A stretch of 64,000 bases of DNA, taken from Photobacterium galatheae. Lineage in GTDB: Bacteria > Pseudomonadota > Gammaproteobacteria > Enterobacterales > Vibrionaceae. The DNA lies in contig NZ_JMIB01000034.1 in NCBI RefSeq assembly GCF_000695255.1, positions 1-64,000 on the forward strand, read 5' to 3'. Each line of letters begins with the position of its first letter. Position 1 is the first letter of the stretch. The notes under the pieces were generated by a model. The model was given only the letters and a program-made list of their open reading frames with translations, made no database searches and was not told the origin of the DNA. Shown one piece after another: positions 41,510 to 51,900 of this stretch. Position numbers and translations under genes: made by a program.

Positions 41510-44500
41510 TTACAGAAAAGCTTTCTTGGCTTCCAGCAGTAACTCGCGGACAACCCGCTCCGGTATATCGTCGACCGTCAGCCGGATATCAGCATATTTA
41601 TGATCCTGTAAGTCATCGTAGACATAGCTGCCCCGGTTCAGATGACCGGTCCGGTAAAACTCAACCGTTTGGGCGGTAACGGTGTCTTCATCGCTTTCAT
41701 AGCCATAACCGCTGTGCCAGATGTCTCCATCGAAGGTGATTTCAATCCCGACATTGAGCCCGTCCAGTTCCTTATAGATTTCATCGAATGAGCCGCCATC
41801 CCGTACGGAACCGACCGACCAGCCGCATTTACGCAGGCGGTTGATCACCGTGGCCGGTGTTTTTCGGCTGAAACATGGTGCGCTGTACTGATTGCTGGTG
41901 GCTGGTTTGAGCTGGACGACGTCTCGCGACAGCTGACCAAACAGAGGCTCCAGATTCCAGTCGTCAACATAGTTTTGCCAGTCAGCCAGTTGTTCTGCGG
42001 TCAGCTCGATGGGATGAACCAGCCCGACATGGGCCTCGGCGGAGATCGCAACCGGCTCATCTGCCATATCAACCGGGGTCGGATTGGGCAGGAAAGTGCG
42101 GATGAGCTGACCATTTTCATAGACGCCCCAGATCAGCTGACTGGCAATTTTGTGCATCACCGGATTACCCAGAAACAGAACCTGCCAGCGCTCGAAAGAC
42201 CACATCCGCCAGGCAACAAAGGCATCTTCCATGCGTTTGGTTTGCAGGCTGATCATCTCTTTTAGCAGCTTTTTCAGTGCATTGAAGTGCTGTTTGGTTT
42301 GTTCTGCCTGCTCGGCGTCATCGTTCGGTTTCGGCTTCGGCAGGGTTTTGCTGAGTTTGCCGTCCGGCTTGCGGATGACGAATTTCAGATCGCCATTGAG
42401 GATCAGCGACAGGGTCTGGCCGCAGTAATCGAGCGGAATGTGGTCGCCGTCAAAGCCCAGATCGTCCACCAGTTGATCGCCGAGTTCCTCTTTGGTGATC
42501 CCCGCCTGCTGAGCACCGATGGCAAAGGCTTCCTGACCGGCATCTTTGATACTCTGCTTTTTCGCATTGCGGCAGATGCGGTCAATTTCTATGTATGCCT
42601 GTGTCTGGCCGCTGAGGCCCATCATTTTAATCAGGTGCCCGGCCAATTGGTGCTTCGCGCTGCCTGCGATTTTTTCAATGAGCGTTGCCAGCGCTTTCAT
42701 CACACTGGTGTCGCCGTGAATTGCCGGAATGGACAGCAGCCATTTGTTTTGGGGGGGGATGTCCGACCCGAATCTGCTCAGGATACTGTGTGCGAACTGC
42801 GACAGGGATTCCGGCGACAACACCGAGGTGATGGCCGCTGCTTCCTGACTGTTCTGATACCCGTCGAGGCCCTGATAGATCAGGCACAGCTGCATGGCGG
42901 CATCGTCTGATGGTCTGCCATCCAGCCGCGCCGGCAGCATCAGCTGGCTGAAGTCCACCGGTGATTTTTTCGGTCTGTGATAGCTGTCGGCCAGATAGGC
43001 ATCCAGATCGAATGTGCCGTCAGCCGTGGTGTACAGCGTTCTGATATCAAGCTGCCCTTGGGTGATAAGGAGGGTTCGGGAAGAAGGCACTTTGGCAAGC
43101 ATCAGACACTGGCTCGCGGTCTCTGAATCAATCCCGAGTTCGCACAGGACGTCAATGGCATTGATTTCCTGCTGGGCACTGTAGGTGGCGATGTCGCTGA
43201 TGACGGTGTCTTTCACGACCTGCCGGTACTCTTCCGATAAGCTCAGAATACAGGCTTTCGTCGCCGCAATGGCCCCTTTGTGTTTTTCGTTGAGCAGCCC
43301 TAACAGACGCACGGCCTCTGCGTCTGACTGGATCCGGTGCCTGAAGAAGGGCAGTAATATGGCTTTGTATTTCGCGGGCAGGCGCGCCATGTGCTGGATG
43401 ACGGGCATGCCGTGTTGTTGCAGATAACACAATTCGATCTGCGCATGGTGACGCAAATACTTCACCTCCTCCCAGTCGTAATAGCCGTACCGCCGATCTT
43501 CATTGGCCGCAATGAAAGCTTCGGTGTATTCCGCATAACCTTTGATGGCAATGGCAGAATATGCGGGTTGTTCGAGTACGACATCTGAGATCAGACGCAA
43601 CGGCGTGCCGGTGTACAGGCGCTGCGCCGCGCGAAGATAAGGAGAGAACAAGGCATTGTTTTTTCCGTTCAGCATCAGGCGGGTGAAGCGCTGCAAATGC
43701 GGGTCGGACAGCGTGCTGAGTCTGGGAAATTCCGCGTTTTTCTGAAGAGACAGGCGGCTGATGTTCGCCTCGTTTTCTCCCGTGAGGACATAGGCAATCA
43801 GCGATTCGCTATCGTTGTCATTTTTCGTCAGCCCATCGTTGCAGGCATCGCGCAGCAGCTGTCGATCCCGCTCGGTTTTCTGTTCGTCCAGACTGCCGTC
43901 CTCAGTCAGCGACGCGATCACGGCATAGCCCAGTTCAGCATCAAAGGCGCTGCGGGGCTCGAAGCATGTCCAGAGACAGGGGGCGCCAAACTCCCGGATT
44001 AGCGCCTGAATCATCCGGACGTGCGGGTTTTCCCGCCAGAGGTCGGCGGGTTTGTGCGCAAAGGTTTCGGGATAGTGCTCGAAGTTATACCGCAGCACGT
44101 AAGCAATCAGCGGTTCCTGAAGCTCAGGAGCCTGAGCGATACCAGCGCGAAGGCCCTCGATGACAGAATCCGGATACAGCCAGCCGTCCCGGTGATAGCA
44201 ATCCGTCAGAAAATGCCGCTGGATCCAGAGATACGGGTCGAGCTGGAAAATCAGCGATTTCAGCGCGTTGGCCGCAGTGGATTGCTGAATCAGGTCATCG
44301 TTGCTGTGACACAGATAGTCAAAGAGATCGCTGAAGTCGGGATCAGCTTCCAGCAGGACATTTGCGGTACGGCCATGGGCCAGGATCGGTTGATGGGGGA
44401 GTGCGGCCCGGAGGATTGCCACGTCTCTGTCCCGGTCGCCCTGACCTTTCAGGAGGGCGATCAGCGACTGAATGGCATCGGATGGCAGCGCTGTCCGGTA

Positions 44501-45133
44501 CTTCAGGCCGAACTGTCTGATGGTTCCGTGATAATCCGGAATATTTGCGTCACGGACATGATCACGGGCCAGCGCTTCAAGATAGGTGAGCAGCAGCGAC
44601 TCAAAGCGGACGGCATCCTTGTCGCTGACGGCCTGTTTCAGCTCCGGAAACAGGATGTGGCGGCAATACAGATGGGACGAATGGTTATAATGCCCCTCAC
44701 TTTTCAGCCGCTCATCGCTCAGGAAGATTTTCAGGTCTTCATGGGTGAAAGTGTCGAGAAGCTGCGTCATTCCCCAGTCGTTCAGCATCCGGTTCATGCG
44801 TCGGAAATCGAATTTGAGCAGGCCCTGAAAGGTCGGCATCAACTGGCGCAGTAATGCCAGATCCACCCGGTGCAGCCAGTTCATCTCATTCACTGAGGTG
44901 ATCAGCGCATGCAGGTAGCGGGCAATATGCTCAGGGGTATCGTCCAGCTCATCCAGATACTCATCAAAAAAGTCGAAGATGTAGTGCGTTGGAATACTTG
45001 AGTTGGCCGGGCAGTCCGCATAAGGGGTATCACTGTAGACAAATTTGCGGATTTTGGCGGCCGTCAGTTTGGAGACGTCGTCGCGGTAACCCTTTCCCTG
45101 TTCTAGCTGGTCAATCACGTCACTGATGTTCAT
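41510..45133 (-). CDS. DUF4132 protein, copy C (third in transcription order), YehI-like
   Basis: A 1,207-residue cytoplasmic protein of the YehI/MolR type. It begins MNISDVIDQLEQG, is largely helical with HEAT-like character, and ends in the conserved DUF4132 region. Features there include KFVIRKPDGKLSKTLPKPK, QTKRMEDAFVAWRMWSFERW, a GWSVGSVRDGGSFDEIYKEL stretch and the tail LLLEAKKAFL. No signal peptide or enzymatic motif is recognised. It is close to copy B in the C-terminal third and divergent in the N-terminal half. It lies 75 bp from copy B and 126 bp from the MoxR gene. Confidence 0.85.
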   Translation of the reverse strand: MNISDVIDQLEQGKGYRDDVSKLTAAKIRKFVYSDTPYADCPANSSIPTHYIFDFFDEYLDELDDTPEHIARYLHALITSVNEMNWLHRVDLALLRQLMPTFQGLLKFDFRRMNRMLNDWGMTQLLDTFTHEDLKIFLSDERLKSEGHYNHSSHLYCRHILFPELKQAVSDKDAVRFESLLLTYLEALARDHVRDANIPDYHGTIRQFGLKYRTALPSDAIQSLIALLKGQGDRDRDVAILRAALPHQPILAHGRTANVLLEADPDFSDLFDYLCHSNDDLIQQSTAANALKSLIFQLDPYLWIQRHFLTDCYHRDGWLYPDSVIEGLRAGIAQAPELQEPLIAYVLRYNFEHYPETFAHKPADLWRENPHVRMIQALIREFGAPCLWTCFEPRSAFDAELGYAVIASLTEDGSLDEQKTERDRQLLRDACNDGLTKNDNDSESLIAYVLTGENEANISRLSLQKNAEFPRLSTLSDPHLQRFTRLMLNGKNNALFSPYLRAAQRLYTGTPLRLISDVVLEQPAYSAIAIKGYAEYTEAFIAANEDRRYGYYDWEEVKYLRHHAQIELCYLQQHGMPVIQHMARLPAKYKAILLPFFRHRIQSDAEAVRLLGLLNEKHKGAIAATKACILSLSEEYRQVVKDTVISDIATYSAQQEINAIDVLCELGIDSETASQCLMLAKVPSSRTLLITQGQLDIRTLYTTADGTFDLDAYLADSYHRPKKSPVDFSQLMLPARLDGRPSDDAAMQLCLIYQGLDGYQNSQEAAAITSVLSPESLSQFAHSILSRFGSDIPPQNKWLLSIPAIHGDTSVMKALATLIEKIAGSAKHQLAGHLIKMMGLSGQTQAYIEIDRICRNAKKQSIKDAGQEAFAIGAQQAGITKEELGDQLVDDLGFDGDHIPLDYCGQTLSLILNGDLKFVIRKPDGKLSKTLPKPKPNDDAEQAEQTKQHFNALKKLLKEMISLQTKRMEDAFVAWRMWSFERWQVLFLGNPVMHKIASQLIWGVYENGQLIRTFLPNPTPVDMADEPVAISAEAHVGLVHPIELTAEQLADWQNYVDDWNLEPLFGQLSRDVVQLKPATSNQYSAPCFSRKTPATVINRLRKCGWSVGSVRDGGSFDEIYKELDGLNVGIEITFDGDIWHSGYGYESDEDTVTAQTVEFYRTGHLNRGSYVYDDLQDHKYADIRLTVDDIPERVVRELLLEAKKAFL

Positions 45134-45168
45134 GTCTTGTGTTCCGAATCAAATAAAACGATGTATCC

Positions 45169-45196
45169 AGCCAGCCCTGATGCACAGCGGCTGGCT
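45169..45196 (-). terminator. GC-rich stem-loop between DUF4132 copies B and C
   Basis: AGCCAGCC-N12-GGCTGGCT, 8-bp stem. No T run follows on the minus strand, so it is better seen as an attenuator or mRNA-stabilising hairpin than a full terminator. Confidence 0.45.
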
Positions 45197-45208
45197 TTCC
45201 TGCGGTGA

Positions 45209-48200
45209 TTACCGGAAGGCGCTTCTGGCTTCCAGCAGTAACTCGCGGGCAACCCGTGTCGGGAGATCGTCGACCGCCAGACGCAGGCTGGCGTATGCCT
45301 TGTCCTGTAAGTCGTCGTAAACGTAACTGCCTCGCGGTAGCTGACCCGTGCGGTAAAATTCAATGGTTTTGGCGGTGACACTGGGTTCATCGCTTTCGTA
45401 ACCGTCACTGCTGTGCCAGATGTATTCGTCGAAGGTGATTTCAATCCCCACACTGAGGCCATCCAGTTCTTTGTAGATTTCGTCAAAAGAACCGCCATCT
45501 CTGACGGAACCAACCGACCAGCCGTTTTTACGCAGCCGGTTGATCACGGTCGCAGGCGATTTTCGGCCGAAATCCGACACTGTGTACTGAGTGCTGTTGG
45601 CTGGCTTGAGCTGAACCGCCTCTCGTGTCAGCTGGCTAAACAGGGGCGTCAGATTCCAGTCATCCACATAGCTTTGCCAGGCGGCCAGTTGTTCCGAAGA
45701 CAGCTCCGTCGGATGCACCAGGCCGACTCTGGCGTCCGGCCGGATCGCTACCGGTTCATCTGCGGTATCCACGGGGGCCGGATTGGGCAGGAAAGTGCAG
45801 ATGAGCTGATCATCTTCATAAACGCCCCAGACCAGCTGTCCGGCAATTTTGTGCATCACTGGGTTGCCCAGAAGCAGTGCCTGCCAGCGCTCGAAAGACC
45901 AGGTTCGCCAGGCAACGAACGCATCTTCCATGCGTTTCACCTGCAGTTCGACCATGGCTTTCAGCAGCTTTTTCAAGGTGTTGAAGTGTTGTTTCGCCTG
46001 TTTTGCCTGCTCGGCGTCATCGCCCTGTTTCGGCTTCGGCAGGGTTTTGCTGAGTTTGCCGTCCGGCTTGCGGATCACGAATTTGAGTTCGTCATTGAGG
46101 AGCAGTGACAGGGTCTGGCCGCAGTAGTCGAACGGAATGTGGTCGCCCTTGAAACCCAGATCGTCCACCAGTTGATCACCGAGTTCCTCTGGCGTGATCC
46201 CTGCTTGTCTGGCACCGATGGCAAAGGCTTCCCGGGCGGCATCTTTCACGCTTTGTTTTTTACTGTTGCGGCTGATGCGATCAATGGCCATGAAGGCAAC
46301 CATCTGATCACTCAGCCCCATGAGTTTCATCGTGTGACCCGCCAGCTGGTGCTTCGAGCCACCGGCATATTTTTCAAGCAGCGTTGCCAGGGCTTCCATC
46401 ACACGGGTATCGCCATGAATGGCCGGAATTGCCAGCAACCATTTGTTTTTGGTTGTGATTTTTCCGCCGTAAGCGCTGAGGAGACTGTGCGCGAATTGCG
46501 CCAGCGAATCGGGTGTGAAAGTGCTGGCAATGGCACGGGCTTCCTGAGGGAGACGATAACCTTCGTGGTGTTGATAAATCAGACAAAGCTGCATGACGGC
46601 ATCATGTGCAGCTTTGCCATCAGTCCGGACCGGCAGGTGCAGCGGCTCGAAATCCACCGGTGATTTTTTCGGCGGGTGATAGTTGCTGGCCAGATAGGCA
46701 TCGAGGTCAAACTGCCCGGCCGCATTGGTGTAAACAGTACTGAAATCAATTGGACCGTGTTCGATCAGCAGGGCGCGGGAAGCGGCTGCACCGACTTTGT
46801 CGAACAACTGACGGGCGGTTTGCGTATTGACGCCAGCCGTACAGATGAGTTCGATGGCATGCACCTCCTGCTGGGGGCTGAAGGTCGTCAGGTCTTCAAT
46901 CATCTGATGGATGACCGCAGCCCGAATCGGATGCGGTAACGACCCAATGCAGTCTTTCACCGCGGCAATGGCGCCTTTGTGTTTGTCTTTGAGCAGGGCA
47001 ACCAGCAACTGCGCTTCTTCCATATCTGTGATCTGGCCTTTGAAAAACGGCAGCACAATGGTTTTCAACCGCGCGGACAGTTTCGTCAGCAGATGCATGA
47101 CAGCCACGCCATGCTGATGCAGATATTGCAGTTCATTGGCAGCAATATGACGGCGGAATTTGACGTTGTGCCATTCATACTCATCTGAACGGCGATCGTT
47201 GATTTGGGCAAATGATTCGGCAAAGTCGGCGTAAACCGGGAAAGCAATGGCCTGGTATTCAGGCCGCTCAAGCACAATCGCTGAGATCAGGCGATGTGGG
47301 GTCGCTGTAAATTTCCGCTCCGCCGCGTGAAAGAAGTCGGCAAAAAGGGCGTTGTTTTTTCCGTTCAGCATCACCCGGGTGAGGCGTTGTAATTGCAGAT
47401 CTTCCAGATAGCAGACTTGCGGGAACTCGCTGTCTTCCGCAAGTCGAAGTGCAAGCGTGCCGATTGCTGCTTCATGTTCCCCGGTCAGAAGGTATTCAGC
47501 GAACTGCTCGGCATCCTGTGTATTGGCTGTCAGTATTGGGCTGAATGACAGGATCCACTGTCGATCGCGTTCGGCTTTCTGAGCGGCCAGCTGATCGTCT
47601 GCGGCAAGCCGGTTCAGGGTGTAGTAACCCCGCAGTTCTGCAATGGTATTGCGGGGTTCGAAACCATCCCAGATAGTTTGGGCACCATAGGTTTCAATCA
47701 GTGCCAGCAGAATCTGATCATGCGGGTTGGGTTTTCGGGCATCGGCCGGGATGCGATAGAAAGAACAGGCATAGTGTTCGATGCTGTAACGCGCAATGAA
47801 CGCAACGAGTGGTACCTGAATGTCCGGATTTTCGGCCACGGCCTGATTGAGTGCTTCAAGAACCTCACGTTTGCTCGACCACCGGCAATCGGGGAAGCCG
47901 CTTAACCTGAGCTGTTTTTTAAACCCAATCGAAGGTTCCAGCCGGAAGACGAGTTGCTTCAGATGGTTGGCCGCAACAGATTGTTGGACGATGGGGTCTT
48001 TGCTGTCACTGAGAAAGTGGAATAAATCGGTGAAATCTTCGTCGGCTTCCAGCAGGGTAAAAGCGGCCTGCTGATGATGGAAAAGGGGCTTCCGGTGCAG
48101 ATGCGCCCGGATCAGCGCTGGGGTCTGCTCCCAGTCGCCCTGTCCACGCAGCAGTTCGGTGAGCGCTGTGATTGCTTCGACCGGCAGTGCAGCCCGGTAC

Positions 48201-48847
48201 TGGCTGATATTGTTCTTGTCCAGCTCATCGGCATCGGGGAACGAGTCACAATTCGCATAATCACTGGTTAAATCCTGCAGGTAAGTGATCAGCGCTTCCT
48301 CAAAATGCGCGGCGTCACGTCGCACCAACGCCTGTTTCATTTCAGGAAATAAAATTCCCCGGCAGTAGAGGTGGTGAGGCCAGTGATAGTGTCCGTTGGT
48401 TTTATGGCGCTCATCAGCGAAAAACGTGCGCAGGTCGTCCTCTCTGAAGATGGATCGAAGCTGGTTGATCCCGGCATCCGTGCCGAAGTAGTCGGTGAAT
48501 ATTTCCGTCATGAGCGAAAAGTCGGCTTTGATGCAGTTCTGAAATGTCGGCATGACGGCGCGGAGTTTATTAATTCTGACACTTTTGAGCCATTGCTGAT
48601 TTTCGGTCGACAGGACGAATGCATGTAGGAAACGGGCAATGTGGTCCGGTGAATCGTTCAGCGTTGCCAGCATTTGATTGAGAAAGGTTTCTAAATAAAA
48701 AGGAGGTAAGCTGGGGGTTGTCTGAAATTGATTCAACCCGGCATTGCTGTAAACAAAGTCGCGGATTTTTCGGATGGCTTCGACGTCGTCCGGGCAATCG
48801 CACAGCGGATTGTCCTGGAGCTGGTCGAGTACCGTGCTGATATTCAT
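45209..48847 (-). CDS. DUF4132 protein, copy B (second in transcription order), YehI-like
   Basis: A 1,212-residue paralogue of copies A and C, starting at the ATG at 48847 (MNISTVLDQLQDNP), which aligns with the other two starts; a frame extending to 48883 crosses the stem-loop and is rejected. It has the same architecture: a divergent helical N-terminal half, then conserved blocks (AIPAIHGDTRVMEALATLLEK, KFVIRKPDGKLSKTLPKPK, NGWSVGSVRDGGSFDEIYKEL) and the tail LLLEARSAFR. AGGACAAAAGA precedes the start. Function unknown. Confidence 0.85.
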   Translation of the reverse strand: MNISTVLDQLQDNPLCDCPDDVEAIRKIRDFVYSNAGLNQFQTTPSLPPFYLETFLNQMLATLNDSPDHIARFLHAFVLSTENQQWLKSVRINKLRAVMPTFQNCIKADFSLMTEIFTDYFGTDAGINQLRSIFREDDLRTFFADERHKTNGHYHWPHHLYCRGILFPEMKQALVRRDAAHFEEALITYLQDLTSDYANCDSFPDADELDKNNISQYRAALPVEAITALTELLRGQGDWEQTPALIRAHLHRKPLFHHQQAAFTLLEADEDFTDLFHFLSDSKDPIVQQSVAANHLKQLVFRLEPSIGFKKQLRLSGFPDCRWSSKREVLEALNQAVAENPDIQVPLVAFIARYSIEHYACSFYRIPADARKPNPHDQILLALIETYGAQTIWDGFEPRNTIAELRGYYTLNRLAADDQLAAQKAERDRQWILSFSPILTANTQDAEQFAEYLLTGEHEAAIGTLALRLAEDSEFPQVCYLEDLQLQRLTRVMLNGKNNALFADFFHAAERKFTATPHRLISAIVLERPEYQAIAFPVYADFAESFAQINDRRSDEYEWHNVKFRRHIAANELQYLHQHGVAVMHLLTKLSARLKTIVLPFFKGQITDMEEAQLLVALLKDKHKGAIAAVKDCIGSLPHPIRAAVIHQMIEDLTTFSPQQEVHAIELICTAGVNTQTARQLFDKVGAAASRALLIEHGPIDFSTVYTNAAGQFDLDAYLASNYHPPKKSPVDFEPLHLPVRTDGKAAHDAVMQLCLIYQHHEGYRLPQEARAIASTFTPDSLAQFAHSLLSAYGGKITTKNKWLLAIPAIHGDTRVMEALATLLEKYAGGSKHQLAGHTMKLMGLSDQMVAFMAIDRISRNSKKQSVKDAAREAFAIGARQAGITPEELGDQLVDDLGFKGDHIPFDYCGQTLSLLLNDELKFVIRKPDGKLSKTLPKPKQGDDAEQAKQAKQHFNTLKKLLKAMVELQVKRMEDAFVAWRTWSFERWQALLLGNPVMHKIAGQLVWGVYEDDQLICTFLPNPAPVDTADEPVAIRPDARVGLVHPTELSSEQLAAWQSYVDDWNLTPLFSQLTREAVQLKPANSTQYTVSDFGRKSPATVINRLRKNGWSVGSVRDGGSFDEIYKELDGLSVGIEITFDEYIWHSSDGYESDEPSVTAKTIEFYRTGQLPRGSYVYDDLQDKAYASLRLAVDDLPTRVARELLLEARSAFR

Positions 48848-48882
48848 TCTTTTGTCCTGAGCGTGAGTAAAGCAGAGAAACA

Positions 48883-48909
48883 AGCCAGCCCGTCAGGTGA
48901 GGGCTGGCT
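48883..48909 (-). terminator. GC-rich stem-loop between DUF4132 copies A and B
   Basis: AGCCAGCCC-N9-GGGCTGGCT, a perfect 9-bp stem followed on the minus strand by TGTTTCTC. It is probably a partial terminator. The arms are nearly the same as in the B/C spacer, so the hairpin was duplicated with the gene. Confidence 0.55.
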
Positions 48910-48924
48910 GGATGAGACACCGTG

Positions 48925-51900
48925 TTACAGGAAGGCTTTTTTGGCTTCCAGCAACAGCTCGCGGGCAACCCGCTCCGGCAGGTCGTCGGCTGTCAGGCGA
49001 AGATGTGCGTATTCTTCTTCCTGCAGGTCATCGTAGACATAGCTGCCCCGGTGCAGACGGCCGGGACGGTAGAACTCGACGGTTTTCGCGGTGACTGTTA
49101 ATTCATGACTTTCGTAGCCGTATCCGCCATGCCAGATACTTTCATCGAAGGTGATTTCAATCCCGACGTCGAGTCCGTCCAGCTCTTTGTACATTTCGTC
49201 AAAAGAGCCGGCATCGCGCACCGAACCGACTGCCCAGCCGTTTTTACGCAGTCGGTTGACGACGGTGGATGGTGACTTGCGGCTGAAACACGGCACATGG
49301 TACTGATTGCCCTTGGCCGGTTGCAGTTCGACGACATCCCGCGACAGCTGGCCAAACAGCGGTTCCAGATTCCAGTCGTCAAAGTAGCCCTGCCAGGCTG
49401 CCAGTTGTTCGGAAGACAGTTCGGTCGGATGGACCAGCCCGATGTGGCCGTTGGCCGGGAACGCGAACGGTTCATCTTCCATGTCGACCGGTTCCGGGTT
49501 TGGCAGGAAGGTACTGACGAGCTGGTTGTTCTCATACACCCCCCAGACCAGCTGGCTGGCGATTTTGTTCATCACCGGATTGACCAGAAACAGTTCACGC
49601 CAGCGCTCAAAGGACCACATCCGCCAGGCCACAAAAGCATCTTCCATGCGTTTGACTTGCAGACCAACCATGTCTTTCAGCAGCTTTTTCAGTGCGTTGA
49701 AATGCTGCTTGGCTTGCTCCGCCTGTTCGGCATCATCATCTTGCTTGGGTTTTGGCAGCGTTTTGGTGAGTTTGCCGTCTGGTTTGCGGATGACAAATTT
49801 CAGTTCTTCATTGAGGATCAGTGCCAGCGTCTGACCACAGTATTCGAGCGGAATCTGGTCACCGACAAAGCCCAGATCGTCCACCAGCTGATCGCCGAGT
49901 TCGTCTTTGGTGATCCCGGCTTGCTTCGCGCCGATGACAAAGGCTTCGTTGGCGGCGTCTTTGACACTTTGCTTTTTGGTATTGCGGCAGATCCGGTCGA
50001 TTTCCATGTACGCCTGCGTTTGGCCGCTGAGTCCCATCAGTTTCATCAGGTGGCCAGCCAGCTGATGTTTTGAACCGTTGGCGAATTTTTCCGTCAGGGT
50101 TGCGAGGGCTTTCATCACGCTGGCATCGCCATGAATTGCAGGAATCGTCATGATCCATTTATTCTTGGCCGTGACTTTCGGGCCATAGCCACTCAGCAGG
50201 CTGTGTGCGAACTGCGACAGTGATGCCGGTGTGAAGGCGCCTGCAATGGCATGGGCTTCCTGACTGTTGCGATAACCTTCGTGATTCTGATAAATCAGGC
50301 ACAGCTGCATCACGGCGTCGTTTGCCGGTTGACCGTCGATACGTTCCGGCAGCGGCAGGAGGCTGAGATCGAGCGGTGCTTTTTTCGGCGCAGTGTAGCT
50401 TTCTGCCAGATAGGCATCCAGATCAAACTGACCATCCGCGCGAACATATAATTGCGTGAAATCGAGATTCCCTTTTTCAACCAGTAACGTTCGGGATGCC
50501 GTTGACTGAACCCGTTCCAACAGTGCTCGGGCCATGTCTGAATCGATATCCGGTTCACACAGCACTTCAATTGCATTGACTTCCTGCTGCGCATTGAAGG
50601 ACGCAAGTTCCGCCAGGATTTTCTCTCGTACAGTCTGGCGTAATGTCTCCGGCAGGGCGTTCAGGCATGCCTTGGTGGCGGCAATCACCCCTTTCTGTTT
50701 TTCTTTCAATAAATCAACCAGTAACAGTGCCTCATCTGTAACGGTGATCCGCCCTTTCAGCATGGGCAGCAGAATGACTTTATACTTGGTAGACTGTTTG
50801 GAGAGCTGGGACACACAGGCCATGCCATGCTGCATCAGATAATCCAGTTCCTCTGCGGCAATGTGATGAGTAAACTCGATCCCCTGCCAGCGATATCCGT
50901 CATCACCGATTTCATTTCGTTCTGCAAAGGCTTCGGCGAATTCGGCATAGGCTTTGAAAGCAATATCGTGATAGGCCGGTTTTTCAAGCACCACATCTGA
51001 AATCAACCGTAACGGCACTGAAGAGAACAGCCGGAGAGCACCGATGAGATAGCGCGGGAAGAGCTTGGTGTTTTTGCCGTTCAGCATCACACGGGTGAGT
51101 CGTTGCAGCCGCGAATCTTCCAGATAACAGACCGTTCCGAAACGACATTCAGGATTGATTGCTAATTTGCTGATCTGGCTTTCATTCTCTCCGGTGATGA
51201 GATAGTTAAACAGCAACTGTGCATCTTTGTCGTTTTTGGTGAATCGGGCACTGAGTCCCGTCAGCCACTGGCGATCGTAGTCATCTTTCAGTTCAGACAG
51301 GCTGCCATCTTCTGCCAGGGAGGCAAGCGTGTAATACCCCAGCCGCTGCTCAATGATGCTTCTGGGGGCGTACATTTCCCAGATGTACCGGGTACCATAC
51401 TGCGCGAACAAGGCGCGAATCAGCTGATTGTGCGGGTTGTTTTCCGGTGTGCCTGCTGGTGTGCGTCCGTACGCGCAGTCATAATGTTCAAAGGTATAGC
51501 GCAGGGTAAAGGCAATGAGCTGATCTTTTTTGTCCGGGGCCGCTTCAATCGCGGCGGTCAGTTCTTCCATCACCTCATCTTCATCAGACCAGCTGCAATA
51601 GTGGTAACACTCGTGCATGAAATGCTGCTCAACCCACACGTTCGGATCCAGTAAAAAGACCAGCTGCTTCAGATTGGTGGCGGCCGTGGAGTGCACGACA
51701 ATCTCGTCTTCACTGTCACACAGCCAACTGAACAGGGCGGAAAAATCCTCATCGGCTTCCAGCAGGGTATAGGCGGTCCGGTCATTTTTATAGATAGGTT
51801 CGTGATTCAGGTGGCTGCGGATCAGTTCCGGATCCTGATCCCAGTTTCCCTGTCCCTGTAAGAGGGCGGTCAGTGCCTGAATCGCTTCGGGCGGCAGTGA

